Shown: positions 8,294 through 17,385 of the stretch, one piece after another | Layout of the letters: each line of letters begins with the position of its first letter | How positions within the stretch are numbered: the first letter of the stretch is position 1 | Source: Streptomyces lincolnensis | GTDB lineage: Bacteria; Actinomycetota; Actinomycetes; Streptomycetales; Streptomycetaceae | NCBI RefSeq assembly: GCF_021173675.1 | Contig: NZ_JAIHON010000007.1 | Coordinates: forward strand, 434,001-498,000 | DNA length: 64,000 nucleotides | Reading direction: 5' to 3' | Made by a program: the position numbers and the translations under genes | Notes under the pieces: generated by a model | The model's input: only the letters and a program-made list of their open reading frames with translations | Told to the model about the DNA's origin: nothing | The model's database searches: none

Positions 8294-9280
8294 TCACCCG
8301 TTGCGCAGCGTGCGCGACGGCGGCTCGCCGAACCGCTCCCGGTAGCGCCGAGCGAAGCGGCCGAGGTGCACGAACCCCCACTCGTGCGCCACGGCGGCGA
8401 CGGTCGTCGACCCCGGAGCCGCCGTGCGCAGCTGGGCCCGCACCCGCTGCAGGCGTACCTCGCAGACGTACGCCATCGGGGTCATGCCCACGTGCGTGCG
8501 GAACGCCTGTTGCAGGGTGCGCAGACTCACCTGGGCGATGGCCGCCAGCCGGGCGGCGTCGTACGGCTCGGTCGGCAGTTCCTGTACGGCGTCCATGACC
8601 CGTTTCACCGCGGCCGGGCGCATCCGCGGCGCGGGGGCCTCCAGCTCGCCCCGGTAGGAGTGCCGCGCGGCGAGCCACACCCCCTCCAGCAGGGTCTGCT
8701 CGATCCGCCCGCGCACGATCGGGCGGTGCAGCAGCCCGCCCGCGAGTTCGTGCTCCCGCAGGCACCACAGGGCCAGCTGGGCCCAGCTGTGACCCGCGCC
8801 CTCGAAGACGTCCACGTAGGGCTCGAAGGACGGCTGCCGACGCGGCGGCCTGCCCAGCAGCAGCTCCAGCTGGTGCAGCAGCGCCGCCTTGTCGATCTTC
8901 ACGGTCAGGGTGTGGCAGTCGGCCGACCACGCGTCGATGCGGATGTCCTGCCCGGGGTCGAAGAGCACGGCGTGCCGTGCCGTGGCGATCGAGGGCCGCG
9001 CCGCCCCTTCCTGAATGCTGAAACAGCCTTCCAGCGGTATGGCCAGGTGGTAGACGCCCGGCTCGCCGAATCGCATCCGCATCTCGGTGCCGAAGCTGAT
9101 GTCGCCCACGGTGAGCGCGCCGAGTTCGACCACCCCCAGCCCGGTGACGAAGTCCCCGGGGCGGCCGGTCACCTCCAGCCGCAGGTCGTAGTAGTGCGCC
9201 GCGATGGCATCGCGGGCTTCGTCCACCGAGCGTGTCGTGTAACTGCTGAACTCGGTGGGCCGGTCCGGGTTGTCGGCCAC
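8294..9280 (-). CDS. AraC-family transcriptional regulator
   Basis: 328 residues from GTG at 9280, which follows GGGAGGGGAG about 11 bp upstream; frames starting earlier run through the intergenic region. Residues about 15-190 form the cupin-like ligand-binding domain of the AraC_binding_2 type; the C-terminal 100 residues carry two helix-turn-helix units (QVSLRTLQQAFRTHVGMTP and EWGFVHLGRFARRYRERFG). It lies 85 bp downstream of the FAD-linked oxidase that ends the organosulfur operon on the same strand, so it may be cotranscribed or regulate a neighbouring gene; ligand unknown. Confidence 0.88.
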   Translation of the reverse strand: MADNPDRPTEFSSYTTRSVDEARDAIAAHYYDLRLEVTGRPGDFVTGLGVVELGALTVGDISFGTEMRMRFGEPGVYHLAIPLEGCFSIQEGAARPSIATARHAVLFDPGQDIRIDAWSADCHTLTVKIDKAALLHQLELLLGRPPRRQPSFEPYVDVFEGAGHSWAQLALWCLREHELAGGLLHRPIVRGRIEQTLLEGVWLAARHSYRGELEAPAPRMRPAAVKRVMDAVQELPTEPYDAARLAAIAQVSLRTLQQAFRTHVGMTPMAYVCEVRLQRVRAQLRTAAPGSTTVAAVAHEWGFVHLGRFARRYRERFGEPPSRTLRNG

Positions 9281-9365
9281 AGTGGTGTCAGCTCCCCTCC
9301 CGCTCGCTCTTCGTTGAGCATGGCCCCTGGGACGCCGGACATGCCGAGCCGCGGCCGGCCGAATT

Positions 9366-10742
9366 TCACAGGCTCTTGCCGGGGTTGAGGATGCCGCGGG
9401 GATCGAAGAGGTCCTTGAGTCCGCGCTGCAACGCGTGGGCCGCGGGCCCGAGTTCCTCGGCGACCCACTGCCGCTTGAGCACTCCCACACCGTGCTCGCC
9501 GGTGAGCGTCCCACCGAGCCGCAGCGCGAGCGCGAAGATCTCCCCGGCTGCCTCCCAGGCGGCCTCCGGCAGCCGGTCGAGCGAGGGGTCCACCACGATG
9601 ATCGGATGCAGGTTCCCGTCCGCCGCGTGCGCGAGCGTGAACACCGGCACCTCGTGGCGCGCGGAGATCGCCCGGATCTCCCGGACCGCCTCCGCCAGCC
9701 GGGAGCGCGGCACGGCGATGTCCTCGATGAGCGGCCGGCCCAGCCGCTCCAGCGCCGGCAGGGCGAGCCGGCGGGCGGCCAACAGCGCCTCGGCCTCGGC
9801 GGGGTCCTCGGTGGCCTCCACCGTCGTGGCCAGGGGTGCCAGCAGCTCCGCGACCGCCTTGGCCTCCGCCGCCGCGCCCGCGCCGTCGCACTGCACCACC
9901 AGCAGCGCCGCTCCCCGCTCCCGCAGCGCCGGGTCGATGGCGTGCAGCACCGGCCCGTCGACCAGCTCGGCCAGCGCGGGCTCGACCCCGGCCCGGGTGA
10001 TCGCGTACGAGGCCTCGGCCGCCGCCTCGAAGGAGGCGAAGCACGCGGCGAGCGTGGCCGTCGCCACCGGGACGGGCCGCAGCCGCAGCGTCGCCGCGGT
10101 GATCACCGCGAGGGTGCCTTCCGAGCCGGTGAGCAGCGCGGTCAGGTCGTAGCCGGTGACTCCTTTGACGGTACGGCGGCCGGTCCTGACCACCGTCCCG
10201 TCGGCGAGGACCGCCTCCAGGCCCAGCACGCTGTCCCGGGTCACCCCGTACTTGGCGCAGCGCAGGCCGCCCGCGTTGGTGGCGATGTTCCCGCCGATGG
10301 TGGACCACGCGGCGCTCGCCGGGTCCGGCGCGTACCGCAGGCCGTGGACGCCGGCCGCCCGGTCCAACTCGGCCGTGATGACGCCGGGTTCCACGACGGC
10401 GAGCTGATCGTCGGCCGACAGTTCGAGGATGCGGTGCATCCCGGACAGGTCCAGGACCAGGCATCCCTCACTCGCCGTGGCCCCGCCCGACAGCCCCGTG
10501 CCCGCCCCGCGCGGCACCACCGGCACCCGCAGGGCGTGCGCGTGCCGGAGCGTGGCCGTGACGTCCGCGGTCCTCCGGGCGTGCACCACGGCCAGGGGCT
10601 CCCCGGCGGGGCGGGTGCCGGAGCGGTCGGTGGCGTGGGCGGCCAGGGCGGCCGGGTCGGTGGCCAGCCGGTCGGGCGGCAGGTCACGGGCGAGCAGCCC
10701 GAGGAGCCGGGCGGAGACGGTCGTGTCAGGTGCCGTGGTCAC
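9366..10742 (-). CDS. FAD-linked 2-hydroxy-acid oxidase, GlcD type
   Basis: 458 residues, PCMH-type FAD-binding domain followed by the FAD-linked oxidase C-terminal domain. Visible landmarks: PRGAGTGLSGGA near residue 75 and GGNIATNAGGLRCAKYGVTRD near 145-165 for FAD binding; the C-terminal GTLTGEHGVGVLKRQW with its catalytic-site histidine. Relatives oxidise glycolate, D-lactate or D-2-hydroxyglutarate. GTG at 10742 overlaps the stop of the preceding acyl-CoA dehydrogenase-like gene by 4 bp, making this the last gene of the organosulfur operon. It may oxidise a 2-hydroxy acid left after desulfonation; that is inference. Confidence 0.85.
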   Translation of the reverse strand: MTTAPDTTVSARLLGLLARDLPPDRLATDPAALAAHATDRSGTRPAGEPLAVVHARRTADVTATLRHAHALRVPVVPRGAGTGLSGGATASEGCLVLDLSGMHRILELSADDQLAVVEPGVITAELDRAAGVHGLRYAPDPASAAWSTIGGNIATNAGGLRCAKYGVTRDSVLGLEAVLADGTVVRTGRRTVKGVTGYDLTALLTGSEGTLAVITAATLRLRPVPVATATLAACFASFEAAAEASYAITRAGVEPALAELVDGPVLHAIDPALRERGAALLVVQCDGAGAAAEAKAVAELLAPLATTVEATEDPAEAEALLAARRLALPALERLGRPLIEDIAVPRSRLAEAVREIRAISARHEVPVFTLAHAADGNLHPIIVVDPSLDRLPEAAWEAAGEIFALALRLGGTLTGEHGVGVLKRQWVAEELGPAAHALQRGLKDLFDPRGILNPGKSL

Positions 10743-11845
10743 GGGGTGAGGGCCTTCGTTCCGATGGCGAGCAGGGAGATGTCCTCCTGGGGCGCGTGCA
10801 CGGGCGCGCACTGGATGTCCCGGAAGTGCCGCTCCAGCGGGTTGCCGCGGGCCAGACCCGGGTTGCCCAGCAGACGTACGGCCAGCTCCACGGCCCGTAC
10901 GCCGTGCCGGTCGGCCAGCACCCGTGCGCCCAGGGCCTGTTCGGGACTGTACGAGGGATCGGCGGCGTCGAGTTTCGCGGCCCCGTCGAACACCAGCTGC
11001 TCGGCGGACGCCAACAGCACCTCGATCTCCCCGGCCGCACGCCGGAAGCGTTCGGTACGGGCCACCGGATGACCCAGGTTCGCGGGCACCCGCTCCCCGG
11101 CGAAGGCGTGGAAGAACGCCTGGGCGGCGCGGGCCACGCCCAGGTAGAGGGCGGCGAGCGGGACATGGAGGGCGGCGCCCGCACGGTTGTCCTGCTCGGC
11201 GGCCGGCCCGTGCGGGGCGAGCCCCATGACGTGCTCGTACGGGATCTCCACCGCGTGGAAGGTCACGTCGTGGCTGCCGCTGGCCCGCAGCCCCAACTGG
11301 TCCCAGCGGCCGGTGACCTCGATACCGGGCGAGTCGCCGGGCACCAGGAAGGTGCCCACGCGCGGCTCGTCCTCGTCGGTGTGTGCCCACACCAGGAACC
11401 AGTCCAGCCCCTCGGCGCCCGTCACGAACCGCTTGGTGCCACTGACCGCCCATCCGTCGGAGGTGCGCCGGGCCCGGGTGGCGGGCAGCCCGCCCCGCGC
11501 GGGGGAGCCCAACTCGGGCTCCACGCGCGCGTGGTTGACGAGCACCGGGCGCGCGAACGACTCCTTGGCCACCCGCGCGTACAGCTCCTCGGGCCAGTGC
11601 GGTACGGCGGCCTGCCGGGCGTGCGTGGTCAGCGTCATCGCCGCGATCAGCGCGACCGACGGGTCGAGCCGCCCCAGCGCGTGCAGGATGCGGGCGGTGT
11701 CCTCGACGCCTCCGCCCCGGCCGCCGTACCGCTCGCCGACGGTCGCGGTGAGCAGGCCCGCCTCGTGCGCGATCCGCAGGGACTCCGCGGGGAAGGCGGC
11801 CGAACGGTCGTACTCGGCGGCCAGGTCGGCGATGCGCTCGGTCAC
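10739..11845 (-). CDS. Acyl-CoA dehydrogenase-like flavoprotein (SfnB/DszC-like)
   Basis: 368 residues with the acyl-CoA dehydrogenase fold: N-terminal helices (ERYGGRGGGVEDTARILHALG), a central beta domain with LGLRASGSHDVTFHAVEIP, and a C-terminal helical domain ending HAPQEDISLLAIG. In sulfur-starvation operons this branch contains FMNH2-dependent desulfurising or sulfoxidising monooxygenases rather than fatty-acid enzymes. It overlaps genes on both sides by 4 bp and lies between a periplasmic-type binding protein and the FAD-linked oxidase. The catalytic glutamate of true acyl-CoA dehydrogenases could not be identified by eye, consistent with a monooxygenase. Confidence 0.75.
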   Translation of the reverse strand: MTERIADLAAEYDRSAAFPAESLRIAHEAGLLTATVGERYGGRGGGVEDTARILHALGRLDPSVALIAAMTLTTHARQAAVPHWPEELYARVAKESFARPVLVNHARVEPELGSPARGGLPATRARRTSDGWAVSGTKRFVTGAEGLDWFLVWAHTDEDEPRVGTFLVPGDSPGIEVTGRWDQLGLRASGSHDVTFHAVEIPYEHVMGLAPHGPAAEQDNRAGAALHVPLAALYLGVARAAQAFFHAFAGERVPANLGHPVARTERFRRAAGEIEVLLASAEQLVFDGAAKLDAADPSYSPEQALGARVLADRHGVRAVELAVRLLGNPGLARGNPLERHFRDIQCAPVHAPQEDISLLAIGTKALTP

Positions 11846-12852
11846 AGGGCCTTCTTCAGGTCGGCGTTGAGGTCGGCGTTCAGTTCGGTAGTCCAGAAGG
11901 ACTTCACGTCCAGGTGCTTCTTGAGCGCCCCGAGTTCGGTGAAGGCGTCGGCGACCTTCTGCTGCGAGGCGATGGCGGCGGCGCCGACCGGGCGGGCCCG
12001 GGTCGGGCGTTGGGCCTGGGCGTCGACCAGGTCCTTCCTGGCCTGGGCCAGGGGCTGGTGGGTGGCGTCGGCGGTGATCTGCGCGAAGCCTTCCTCGTGG
12101 CCGTCACGGACGTACGCGTACGCCTTGGTGATCCGCGCGATCAGGTCGGCGGCGGCCGCTGTGCGCGCCGGGCTCTCCAGCACGCTGTCCCGCGCCGACC
12201 ACAGGAAGTTGCCGGACAGGATGTCCTTGCCCGAGCCGACGGTGGTGGCGCCCTGCTGGTGGGCGGTGATGATCGAGGTGCCGTAGGAGGCGAAGGCGTC
12301 GATGGCGCCGCCGTTGAGGGCGGCGAGCCCGTCGTTGGGCAGGAGGGGCTTGGCCTGGATGTCGGACCACTTCAGGCCCGCCCGCTTCAGCAGCTCGTAG
12401 AGGAAGTAGTGGGCGGTGGTGTTCTGGACGTAGCCGACCCTCTTGCCCTTCAGGCCGGCGATGCCGGTCACCTTCGAGCCCTTGGGGACGACCACCTCCT
12501 GGTTGAGGGTGGCTCCGCGCTGCACGGCGACGACCTTGAAGTTCGGGTCGCCGTCGGCGGCGGCGAAGACCGGCGGGATCTCGCTGGAGGAGGCCAGGTC
12601 CAGCGCCCCGGCCCGGACGGCCTGGAGCTGCTGGTCGCCGCCCTGGAACTGGCTCCACCGCACCTTGTACGGGGTGTCGTCGAGGCCGGCGTACTTCAGG
12701 ACGGCCTCCTCGGCCTTCCAGCCGGTGGCGCCGACTCTCAGGGTGATCGCGGAGGAGGACTCCGCCTGCGCCTCGGTGCCGCAGGCCGCCGCGAACGGCA
12801 GGAGCAGGGCGAGCGCGGCGGCGGACGAGCGGAGGGTACGGGGGAACAACAC
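11842..12852 (-). CDS. ssuA: ABC transporter substrate-binding lipoprotein, aliphatic sulfonate type (second copy)
   Basis: 336 residues. A lipoprotein signal peptide (LRSSAAALALLLPFAAAC) puts the acylated cysteine near residue 24. The mature part has the SsuA/TauA fold: KVRWSQFQGGDQQLQAVRAGALDLA near residues 65-90 and GKRVGYVQNTTAHYFL near 150. It would capture sulfonates or sulfate esters outside the membrane for the SsuB-SsuC permease. It overlaps the next gene by 4 bp and starts 10 bp after the LLM monooxygenase. Its pairwise similarity to the other binding protein at 13999-14964 is visibly limited, so the two probably bind different ligands. Confidence 0.85.
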   Translation of the reverse strand: MLFPRTLRSSAAALALLLPFAAACGTEAQAESSSAITLRVGATGWKAEEAVLKYAGLDDTPYKVRWSQFQGGDQQLQAVRAGALDLASSSEIPPVFAAADGDPNFKVVAVQRGATLNQEVVVPKGSKVTGIAGLKGKRVGYVQNTTAHYFLYELLKRAGLKWSDIQAKPLLPNDGLAALNGGAIDAFASYGTSIITAHQQGATTVGSGKDILSGNFLWSARDSVLESPARTAAAADLIARITKAYAYVRDGHEEGFAQITADATHQPLAQARKDLVDAQAQRPTRARPVGAAAIASQQKVADAFTELGALKKHLDVKSFWTTELNADLNADLKKAL

Positions 12853-12862
12853 GGGAACTCCA

Positions 12863-13960
12863 TCAGGCGGCGTGGGTGGTGGCGCGGTGGGCGAGTTCCT
12901 GCCGGACCAGCGGCAGCACGTGACGGGCGTAGTCGATCGCGTCGTTCAGCGGGTCGTAGCCGCGGATCGACAGCAGGTCGCAGCCGATGTCGACGTAGTC
13001 CAGGAGGGCCTTGGCGACGGTCTCGGGAGAGCCCACCAGGGCGGTGGAGGCGCCGGCGGCGTTGGTGGCGACCGCGGGGGCGGTCCACAGGCAGCGGTCG
13101 TGGACCTCGCCCCGGTCGGCGATGTCCAGCAGCCGCTGGGAACCGACGTTGGCCGGGCGGCCGGTGGTGCGGTGGTGGCGCAGCAACTCGGTGTTGCGTG
13201 CCTGGTCCTTGAGCACGCCCAGTGTGCGGTGCGCCTTCTCCCAGGCGAGTTCGTCGGTGGGCGCGATGATGGGCCGGAACGACACCCAGATCCGGGGATC
13301 GGGGCGCCCGGCGGCCGCCGCGACCTTGTTGACGGCGGCGATCTGCTCGGCGGTCTCCTTCAGCGGCTCGCCCCACAGCCCGAAGATGTCGCCCTGCCGG
13401 CCGCCCACCCGGTAGGCGTCCTGGGAGGAGCCGCCCACCGAGATCGGGACCAGCCCGTTCACCGGCTTCACGTCCGAGTGGTAGCCCTCGAAGCGGAAGT
13501 ACTTCCCCTCGTGGGAGACGGGCCCGTCGGACCGCCAGACCTTCCTGAGGATCTGGATGTACTCGTCGGAGCGCTCGTACCGCTCGGTCTTGCCGAGGTA
13601 GTCGCCCTCCCGGCGCTGCTCCTCGTCGCTGCCGCCGGAGATGATGTGCACGGTCAGCCGGCCGTCGCTGATCCGGTCCAGGGTGGCCAGCGCGCGGGCC
13701 GCGTGCGTCGGGAAGATCACGCCGGGCCGGTGGGCCAGGATCGGGCGGATCCGTTCGGTGTGGGTGGCCACGAACTGGGCGATCTGGAAGGCGTCGGGCG
13801 AGGCCGAGTGGTAGGCGACCAGGGTGTGGTCGAAGCCGCCGTCGTCCAGGGCGCGAGCGTACGTGCGCAGATGGTCGACGTCGAGCCCGGTACGGCTCGC
13901 GGCGGCCGGACCCGAGGCCCCGGCGTCGGTGTGGACGGCACTGATGAACTCGACAGGCAT
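12863..13960 (-). CDS. ssuD: LLM-class FMNH2-dependent alkanesulfonate monooxygenase
   Basis: 365 residues. Desulfonates alkanesulfonates to aldehyde plus sulfite using FMNH2 and oxygen in the cytoplasm. The luciferase-like barrel is clear: VEFISAVHTD at the start, THAARALATLDRISDGRLTVHIISGGSDEE near residues 85-115, GKYFRFEGYHSDVKPVNG near 150-165 and PISVGGSSQDAYRVGG near 175, all close to SsuD. ATG at 13960 is 6 bp behind GGAGTC. It sits between the two substrate-binding proteins. No dedicated flavin reductase (SsuE) is present in the operon, so FMNH2 must come from elsewhere. Confidence 0.9.
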   Translation of the reverse strand: MPVEFISAVHTDAGASGPAAASRTGLDVDHLRTYARALDDGGFDHTLVAYHSASPDAFQIAQFVATHTERIRPILAHRPGVIFPTHAARALATLDRISDGRLTVHIISGGSDEEQRREGDYLGKTERYERSDEYIQILRKVWRSDGPVSHEGKYFRFEGYHSDVKPVNGLVPISVGGSSQDAYRVGGRQGDIFGLWGEPLKETAEQIAAVNKVAAAAGRPDPRIWVSFRPIIAPTDELAWEKAHRTLGVLKDQARNTELLRHHRTTGRPANVGSQRLLDIADRGEVHDRCLWTAPAVATNAAGASTALVGSPETVAKALLDYVDIGCDLLSIRGYDPLNDAIDYARHVLPLVRQELAHRATTHAA

Positions 13961-13998
13961 GAGCGACTCCCGTGGTTGCTTGAGTGGGGACGGGTCGG

Positions 13999-14964
13999 CT
14001 ACTTGAGCAGGGACGTGTCGGCCGACTTCGCCACGTCGACGTTCGGATCGAGGACGCCGATGCCGTGCATGAGGTCGGCCACGCCCTGGACGGTGGTGTT
14101 CACCTCGTCGGTGATCGGCAGGACCTCGCTGTACGCGGCGGAGGCGAGCGTCTTGGCCACGGTCGGGTCGGCGCCGTTGCGGGTCTCGATGGCCCGGGCG
14201 TAGGCGTCCTGGTGGGTGCTGGTCCACCGGAGGGCCGCCCCCAGGCGCTGGAGGAAGTCGGCGAGCGCGGCCTTCTTCTTCGGGTCGCCGAGGGCCTGGT
14301 CGGAGGCGTTGACGAACCCGAACCCGCTGACCCGGCCGTCCGCCCCGTCGACCAGCAGCCTGCCGCCCTCCTCCAGGCCGACGGCCTGGTAGACGCCGAA
14401 GGTCGCCCAGACCTTGACCTTGCCGGAGGCGAACGCGGCCTGCGCGTCGGTCGGCAGCAGGTACTGCACCTGGACGTCCCCGTAGTCCAGACCGTTCTGC
14501 TTCAGCACGTTGGCGAGCAGATACTCCGCGACGCTGCCCTTGGCGGAGGACACCACCACCTTCTGGCCCTTGAGGTCCCGCACGCTGTCGATCCCGGAGT
14601 CCTTGCGGACGACGAGCCCGACATGCCTGCCGTCGTTCTTCAGCGCGGCCACGTTCTTGACCCGGACCCCGCCGCTGAGGGCCTGGAGCGCGGGCAGGTC
14701 CGCGGAGTACCCGGTGTCGGCGGCACCCGCCTGCACCGCCTGGTAGAGCGGGGCGGCGCCCTCGAACTCGGCCCACTTCACCTTGTACCGGGCGCCCTTC
14801 AACGCGTCCGACGCGGCGACGATCGTCTGGAGGGTCTTGGCCTGGTCGCCGATGGTGAGCGTGACCTGCCGCGAGGAGGCGTCCGCCGAGGAGTCCGCAC
14901 CACAGGCGGTCAGCGCGATCAGGGCGGTCAGGCTCAGCGCGGCGGCCGCGATTCTGCGGATCAT
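13999..14964 (-). CDS. ssuA: ABC transporter substrate-binding lipoprotein, aliphatic sulfonate type (first copy)
   Basis: 321 residues. The signal peptide MIRRIAAAALSLTALIALTAC ends in a canonical lipobox LTAC, with Cys21 acylated. The mature domain has VKWAEFEGAAPLYQAVQAGAADTGY near 60-85 and DLKGQKVVVSSAKGSVAEYLL near 130, the SsuA pattern of a two-lobed binding protein. Its start overlaps the SsuB stop by 4 bp, so this is the binding protein translationally coupled to the transporter core. Confidence 0.87.
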   Translation of the reverse strand: MIRRIAAAALSLTALIALTACGADSSADASSRQVTLTIGDQAKTLQTIVAASDALKGARYKVKWAEFEGAAPLYQAVQAGAADTGYSADLPALQALSGGVRVKNVAALKNDGRHVGLVVRKDSGIDSVRDLKGQKVVVSSAKGSVAEYLLANVLKQNGLDYGDVQVQYLLPTDAQAAFASGKVKVWATFGVYQAVGLEEGGRLLVDGADGRVSGFGFVNASDQALGDPKKKAALADFLQRLGAALRWTSTHQDAYARAIETRNGADPTVAKTLASAAYSEVLPITDEVNTTVQGVADLMHGIGVLDPNVDVAKSADTSLLK

Positions 14965-15677
14965 GACGGCGTTCCCTCCAGGGTGCGGTGCACGCCCAGC
15001 CAGCTCAGCAGGCGGGCGCGCAGGGTGACGAACTCGGGTGCGGTCAGGTCGCGGGGGCGGGGCAGGTCCACGGTCAGCTCATGGGCGATCCGGCCCTCGT
15101 CCATCACCAGGACCCGGTCGGCGAGCAGCAGCGCCTCCTCCACGTCATGGGTGACCAGGAGGATCGCGCAGCCGTGGCGCTGCCACAGCTCGGCCACCAG
15201 CTGCTGCACCCGGCCGCGGGTCAGGGCGTCCAGCGCCCCGAACGGCTCGTCGAGCAGCAGCAGTTCGGGCTCGCGGACGAGGGCGCGGGCCAGCGAGACG
15301 CGCTGGGCCTGTCCGCCCGAGAGCGTCTTCGGCCAGACACCCGCGCGGTCCGCGATGCCGACCTCGTCCAGGGCCTTCTCGGCGAGCCCCCGGTCGGGGC
15401 GCCCCGGCAGTCCGAGGACCACGTTGCGCCACACCTTCAGCCAGGGCAGCAGCCGTGGCGCCTGGAACGCGGCACTGCGCCGGGCGGGCACCGTGACCTC
15501 GCCGCCGATCTCCTCGTCCAGTCCGGCCAGGATCCGCAGCAGCGTCGACTTGCCGCAGCCGCTGTGCCCGAGCAGGGCCACGAACTCGCCCTGGCGGATG
15601 TCGAGATCGAGCTCGTGCAGCACCGTGGTGCCGTCGAAGGCCCGCGAAAGGCCGCGTGCTTCCACGCTGTTGGGCAT
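14961..15677 (-). CDS. ssuB: ABC transporter ATPase, aliphatic sulfonate type
   Basis: 238 residues. Walker A GHSGCGKS at about 37-44, Q-loop FQAPRLLPWLKVWRN near 71-84, signature LSGGQ at 119-123, Walker B LLLLDEPF near 139-146 and the switch VTHDVEEALLLADR. It powers sulfonate import with SsuC. ATG at 15677 was chosen because MPNSVEARGLSRAF begins the domain and lies 2 bp after the SsuC stop; the longer frame would overlap SsuC by over 100 bp. Confidence 0.92.
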   Translation of the reverse strand: MPNSVEARGLSRAFDGTTVLHELDLDIRQGEFVALLGHSGCGKSTLLRILAGLDEEIGGEVTVPARRSAAFQAPRLLPWLKVWRNVVLGLPGRPDRGLAEKALDEVGIADRAGVWPKTLSGGQAQRVSLARALVREPELLLLDEPFGALDALTRGRVQQLVAELWQRHGCAILLVTHDVEEALLLADRVLVMDEGRIAHELTVDLPRPRDLTAPEFVTLRARLLSWLGVHRTLEGTPS

Positions 15678-15679
15678 CT

Positions 15680-16543
15680 CTAGGCCTCGCCCTCGAAGTT
15701 GGCGCGCCAGGTCAGCAGCCGGCGCGAGAGGATCCGTACGGCGAAGTCGCAGGCCAGCCCGAGCAGCGCGTACACCACGAGGCACAGCACGATGACGTCC
15801 GTACGGAAGTACTGCTGGGCGTTGCTCATCAGATAGCCGAGCCCGGCATCCGCATTGATCTGCTCGGCGAAGACCAGCGCCAGCCAGGCGGTGGACAGCG
15901 CGTACCGCAGGCCCACCAGGGCACCGGGCAGGGCGCTCGGCAGGATCACGTAGGCGATCAGCCCCAGCCTGCCGAGCCCCATCATCCGGGCCGCCTCGAC
16001 GAGTTGGGCGTCGGTGGAGCGGATCCCGCCGTAGATGTTGAAGTACAGCGGGTAGGTCACACCGAGCGCGACCAGTGCGATCTTCGGGGTCTCCTCGATG
16101 CCGAACCAGACGATGAACAGCGGGATCAGGCCCACCCAGGGGATCGCCCGGAACATGCCCATCGAGGAGTCGATGACGTCCTCGCCGAGCCGGAACAGGC
16201 CGGCCAGCAGGGACAGGCTCAGGGCGACGGACGCGCCGATCAGGAATCCGACGGCGGCCCGGCGGCCCGAGGCGGCGATGGCGTCGGGGAGTTCACCGCT
16301 CCTGGTCAGCTCCACGGCCTGCCGTACGACGTCCACGGGGGAGGCCAGCACGGACTCCGGGAGGACGCCGGTGGCCGAGGCCAGGAACCACAGCAGCACC
16401 AGGCCCACCGGGCCCGCGGAACGGCGTACGGAACGAGGGACGGTGAAGCGGTGACCGGCCTTGGTGGTGCCGCGGACCGTGACGCGGGCGGACGGCGCGG
16501 GCCTGTCCACGGTGGTGTCCAGCACCGGTGCGTTCGTCGTCAT
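15680..16543 (-). CDS. ssuC: ABC transporter permease, aliphatic sulfonate type
   Basis: 287 residues with about 45 hydrophilic N-terminal residues then six transmembrane segments. The binding-protein-dependent permease motif (EAARMMGLGRLGLIAYVILPSALPG) is near 180-205 and would contact SsuB. Overlaps the sulfurtransferase stop by 4 bp. SsuA-B-C together import organosulfonates or sulfate esters when sulfate is scarce. Confidence 0.92.
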   Translation of the reverse strand: MTTNAPVLDTTVDRPAPSARVTVRGTTKAGHRFTVPRSVRRSAGPVGLVLLWFLASATGVLPESVLASPVDVVRQAVELTRSGELPDAIAASGRRAAVGFLIGASVALSLSLLAGLFRLGEDVIDSSMGMFRAIPWVGLIPLFIVWFGIEETPKIALVALGVTYPLYFNIYGGIRSTDAQLVEAARMMGLGRLGLIAYVILPSALPGALVGLRYALSTAWLALVFAEQINADAGLGYLMSNAQQYFRTDVIVLCLVVYALLGLACDFAVRILSRRLLTWRANFEGEA

Positions 16544-17385
16544 GGCCGGCCTCCCCGTGCGGCGGGGCGAGCGGGGTCGGCGGACCAGGCGGACCAGGAG
16601 CCGGGGAAGAGCGCGGCCCGGTAACCGGCGATCTCCAGCGCGGCGATCTGGTGGGCGGCGGTGACGCCCGAACCGCAGTACACGCCGATCCGCTCCGCGG
16701 TGCCGGCGCCCCGCCGTGCGAACCGCTCGCGCAGTTCCCCGGCGGGCAGGAACGTGCCGTCCGCGGCCAGGTTCTCGCCGGTCGGCGCGGAGACCGCACC
16801 GGGGATGTGCCCGGCCCGTGGGTCCACCGGCTCCACCTCGCCGCGGTAGCGCTCGGCGGCGCGCGCGTCCAACAGCAGCCCGGACCGGGCGAGTTCGGCG
16901 GCTCCCTCCGCGTCGACGGTGGGCAGCGCGCCCTCTGCCAGGACGACGTCACCGGGCGGCGGGTCGGCCGGCACGCCCGACTCCAGCGGCAGCCCTGCCG
17001 CACGCCAGGCGCCCAGGGCCCCGTCCAGGAGGGTCACTCCGGTCAGTCCGGCGTGCCGCAGCAGCCACCAGGCGCGGGCGGCGGCCGTGTTGCCCAGGTC
17101 GTCGTGGACCACGACCTGCTGCCCCTGCCGGATGCCCCACCGGCGGACCGCCTCCTGGAGATCCTCGGTCCGCGGCAGCGGATGCCGACCGCCCTCGGGG
17201 CTCGGCGGGGCAGCCAACTCCGTGTCCAGGTCGACGTAGACCGCGCCCGGGATGTGCGCCTCGGCGTAGTGGGCGCGGCCGTGCGGATCACCCAGCGCCC
17301 AGCGGACGTCGAGGACGACCGGGGGCTCGTCCGAGGCGAGCAGCTCGCGCAGCTCGGCGACCGTCGTCGTCACCCGCGCGCTCAT
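16540..17385 (-). CDS. Tandem-rhodanese sulfurtransferase
   Basis: 281 residues made of two rhodanese domains. The N-terminal domain is non-catalytic (VVVHDDLGNTAAARAWW, no cysteine at the loop); the C-terminal domain carries Cys237 in VYCGSGVTA. The CGSGVTA loop resembles 3-mercaptopyruvate or thiosulfate sulfurtransferases, which move sulfane sulfur to cyanide or a thiol. In this operon it may handle thiosulfate or a persulfide produced during sulfur release. Overlaps both neighbours by 4 bp. Confidence 0.88.
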   Translation of the reverse strand: MSARVTTTVAELRELLASDEPPVVLDVRWALGDPHGRAHYAEAHIPGAVYVDLDTELAAPPSPEGGRHPLPRTEDLQEAVRRWGIRQGQQVVVHDDLGNTAAARAWWLLRHAGLTGVTLLDGALGAWRAAGLPLESGVPADPPPGDVVLAEGALPTVDAEGAAELARSGLLLDARAAERYRGEVEPVDPRAGHIPGAVSAPTGENLAADGTFLPAGELRERFARRGAGTAERIGVYCGSGVTAAHQIAALEIAGYRAALFPGSWSAWSADPARPAARGGRP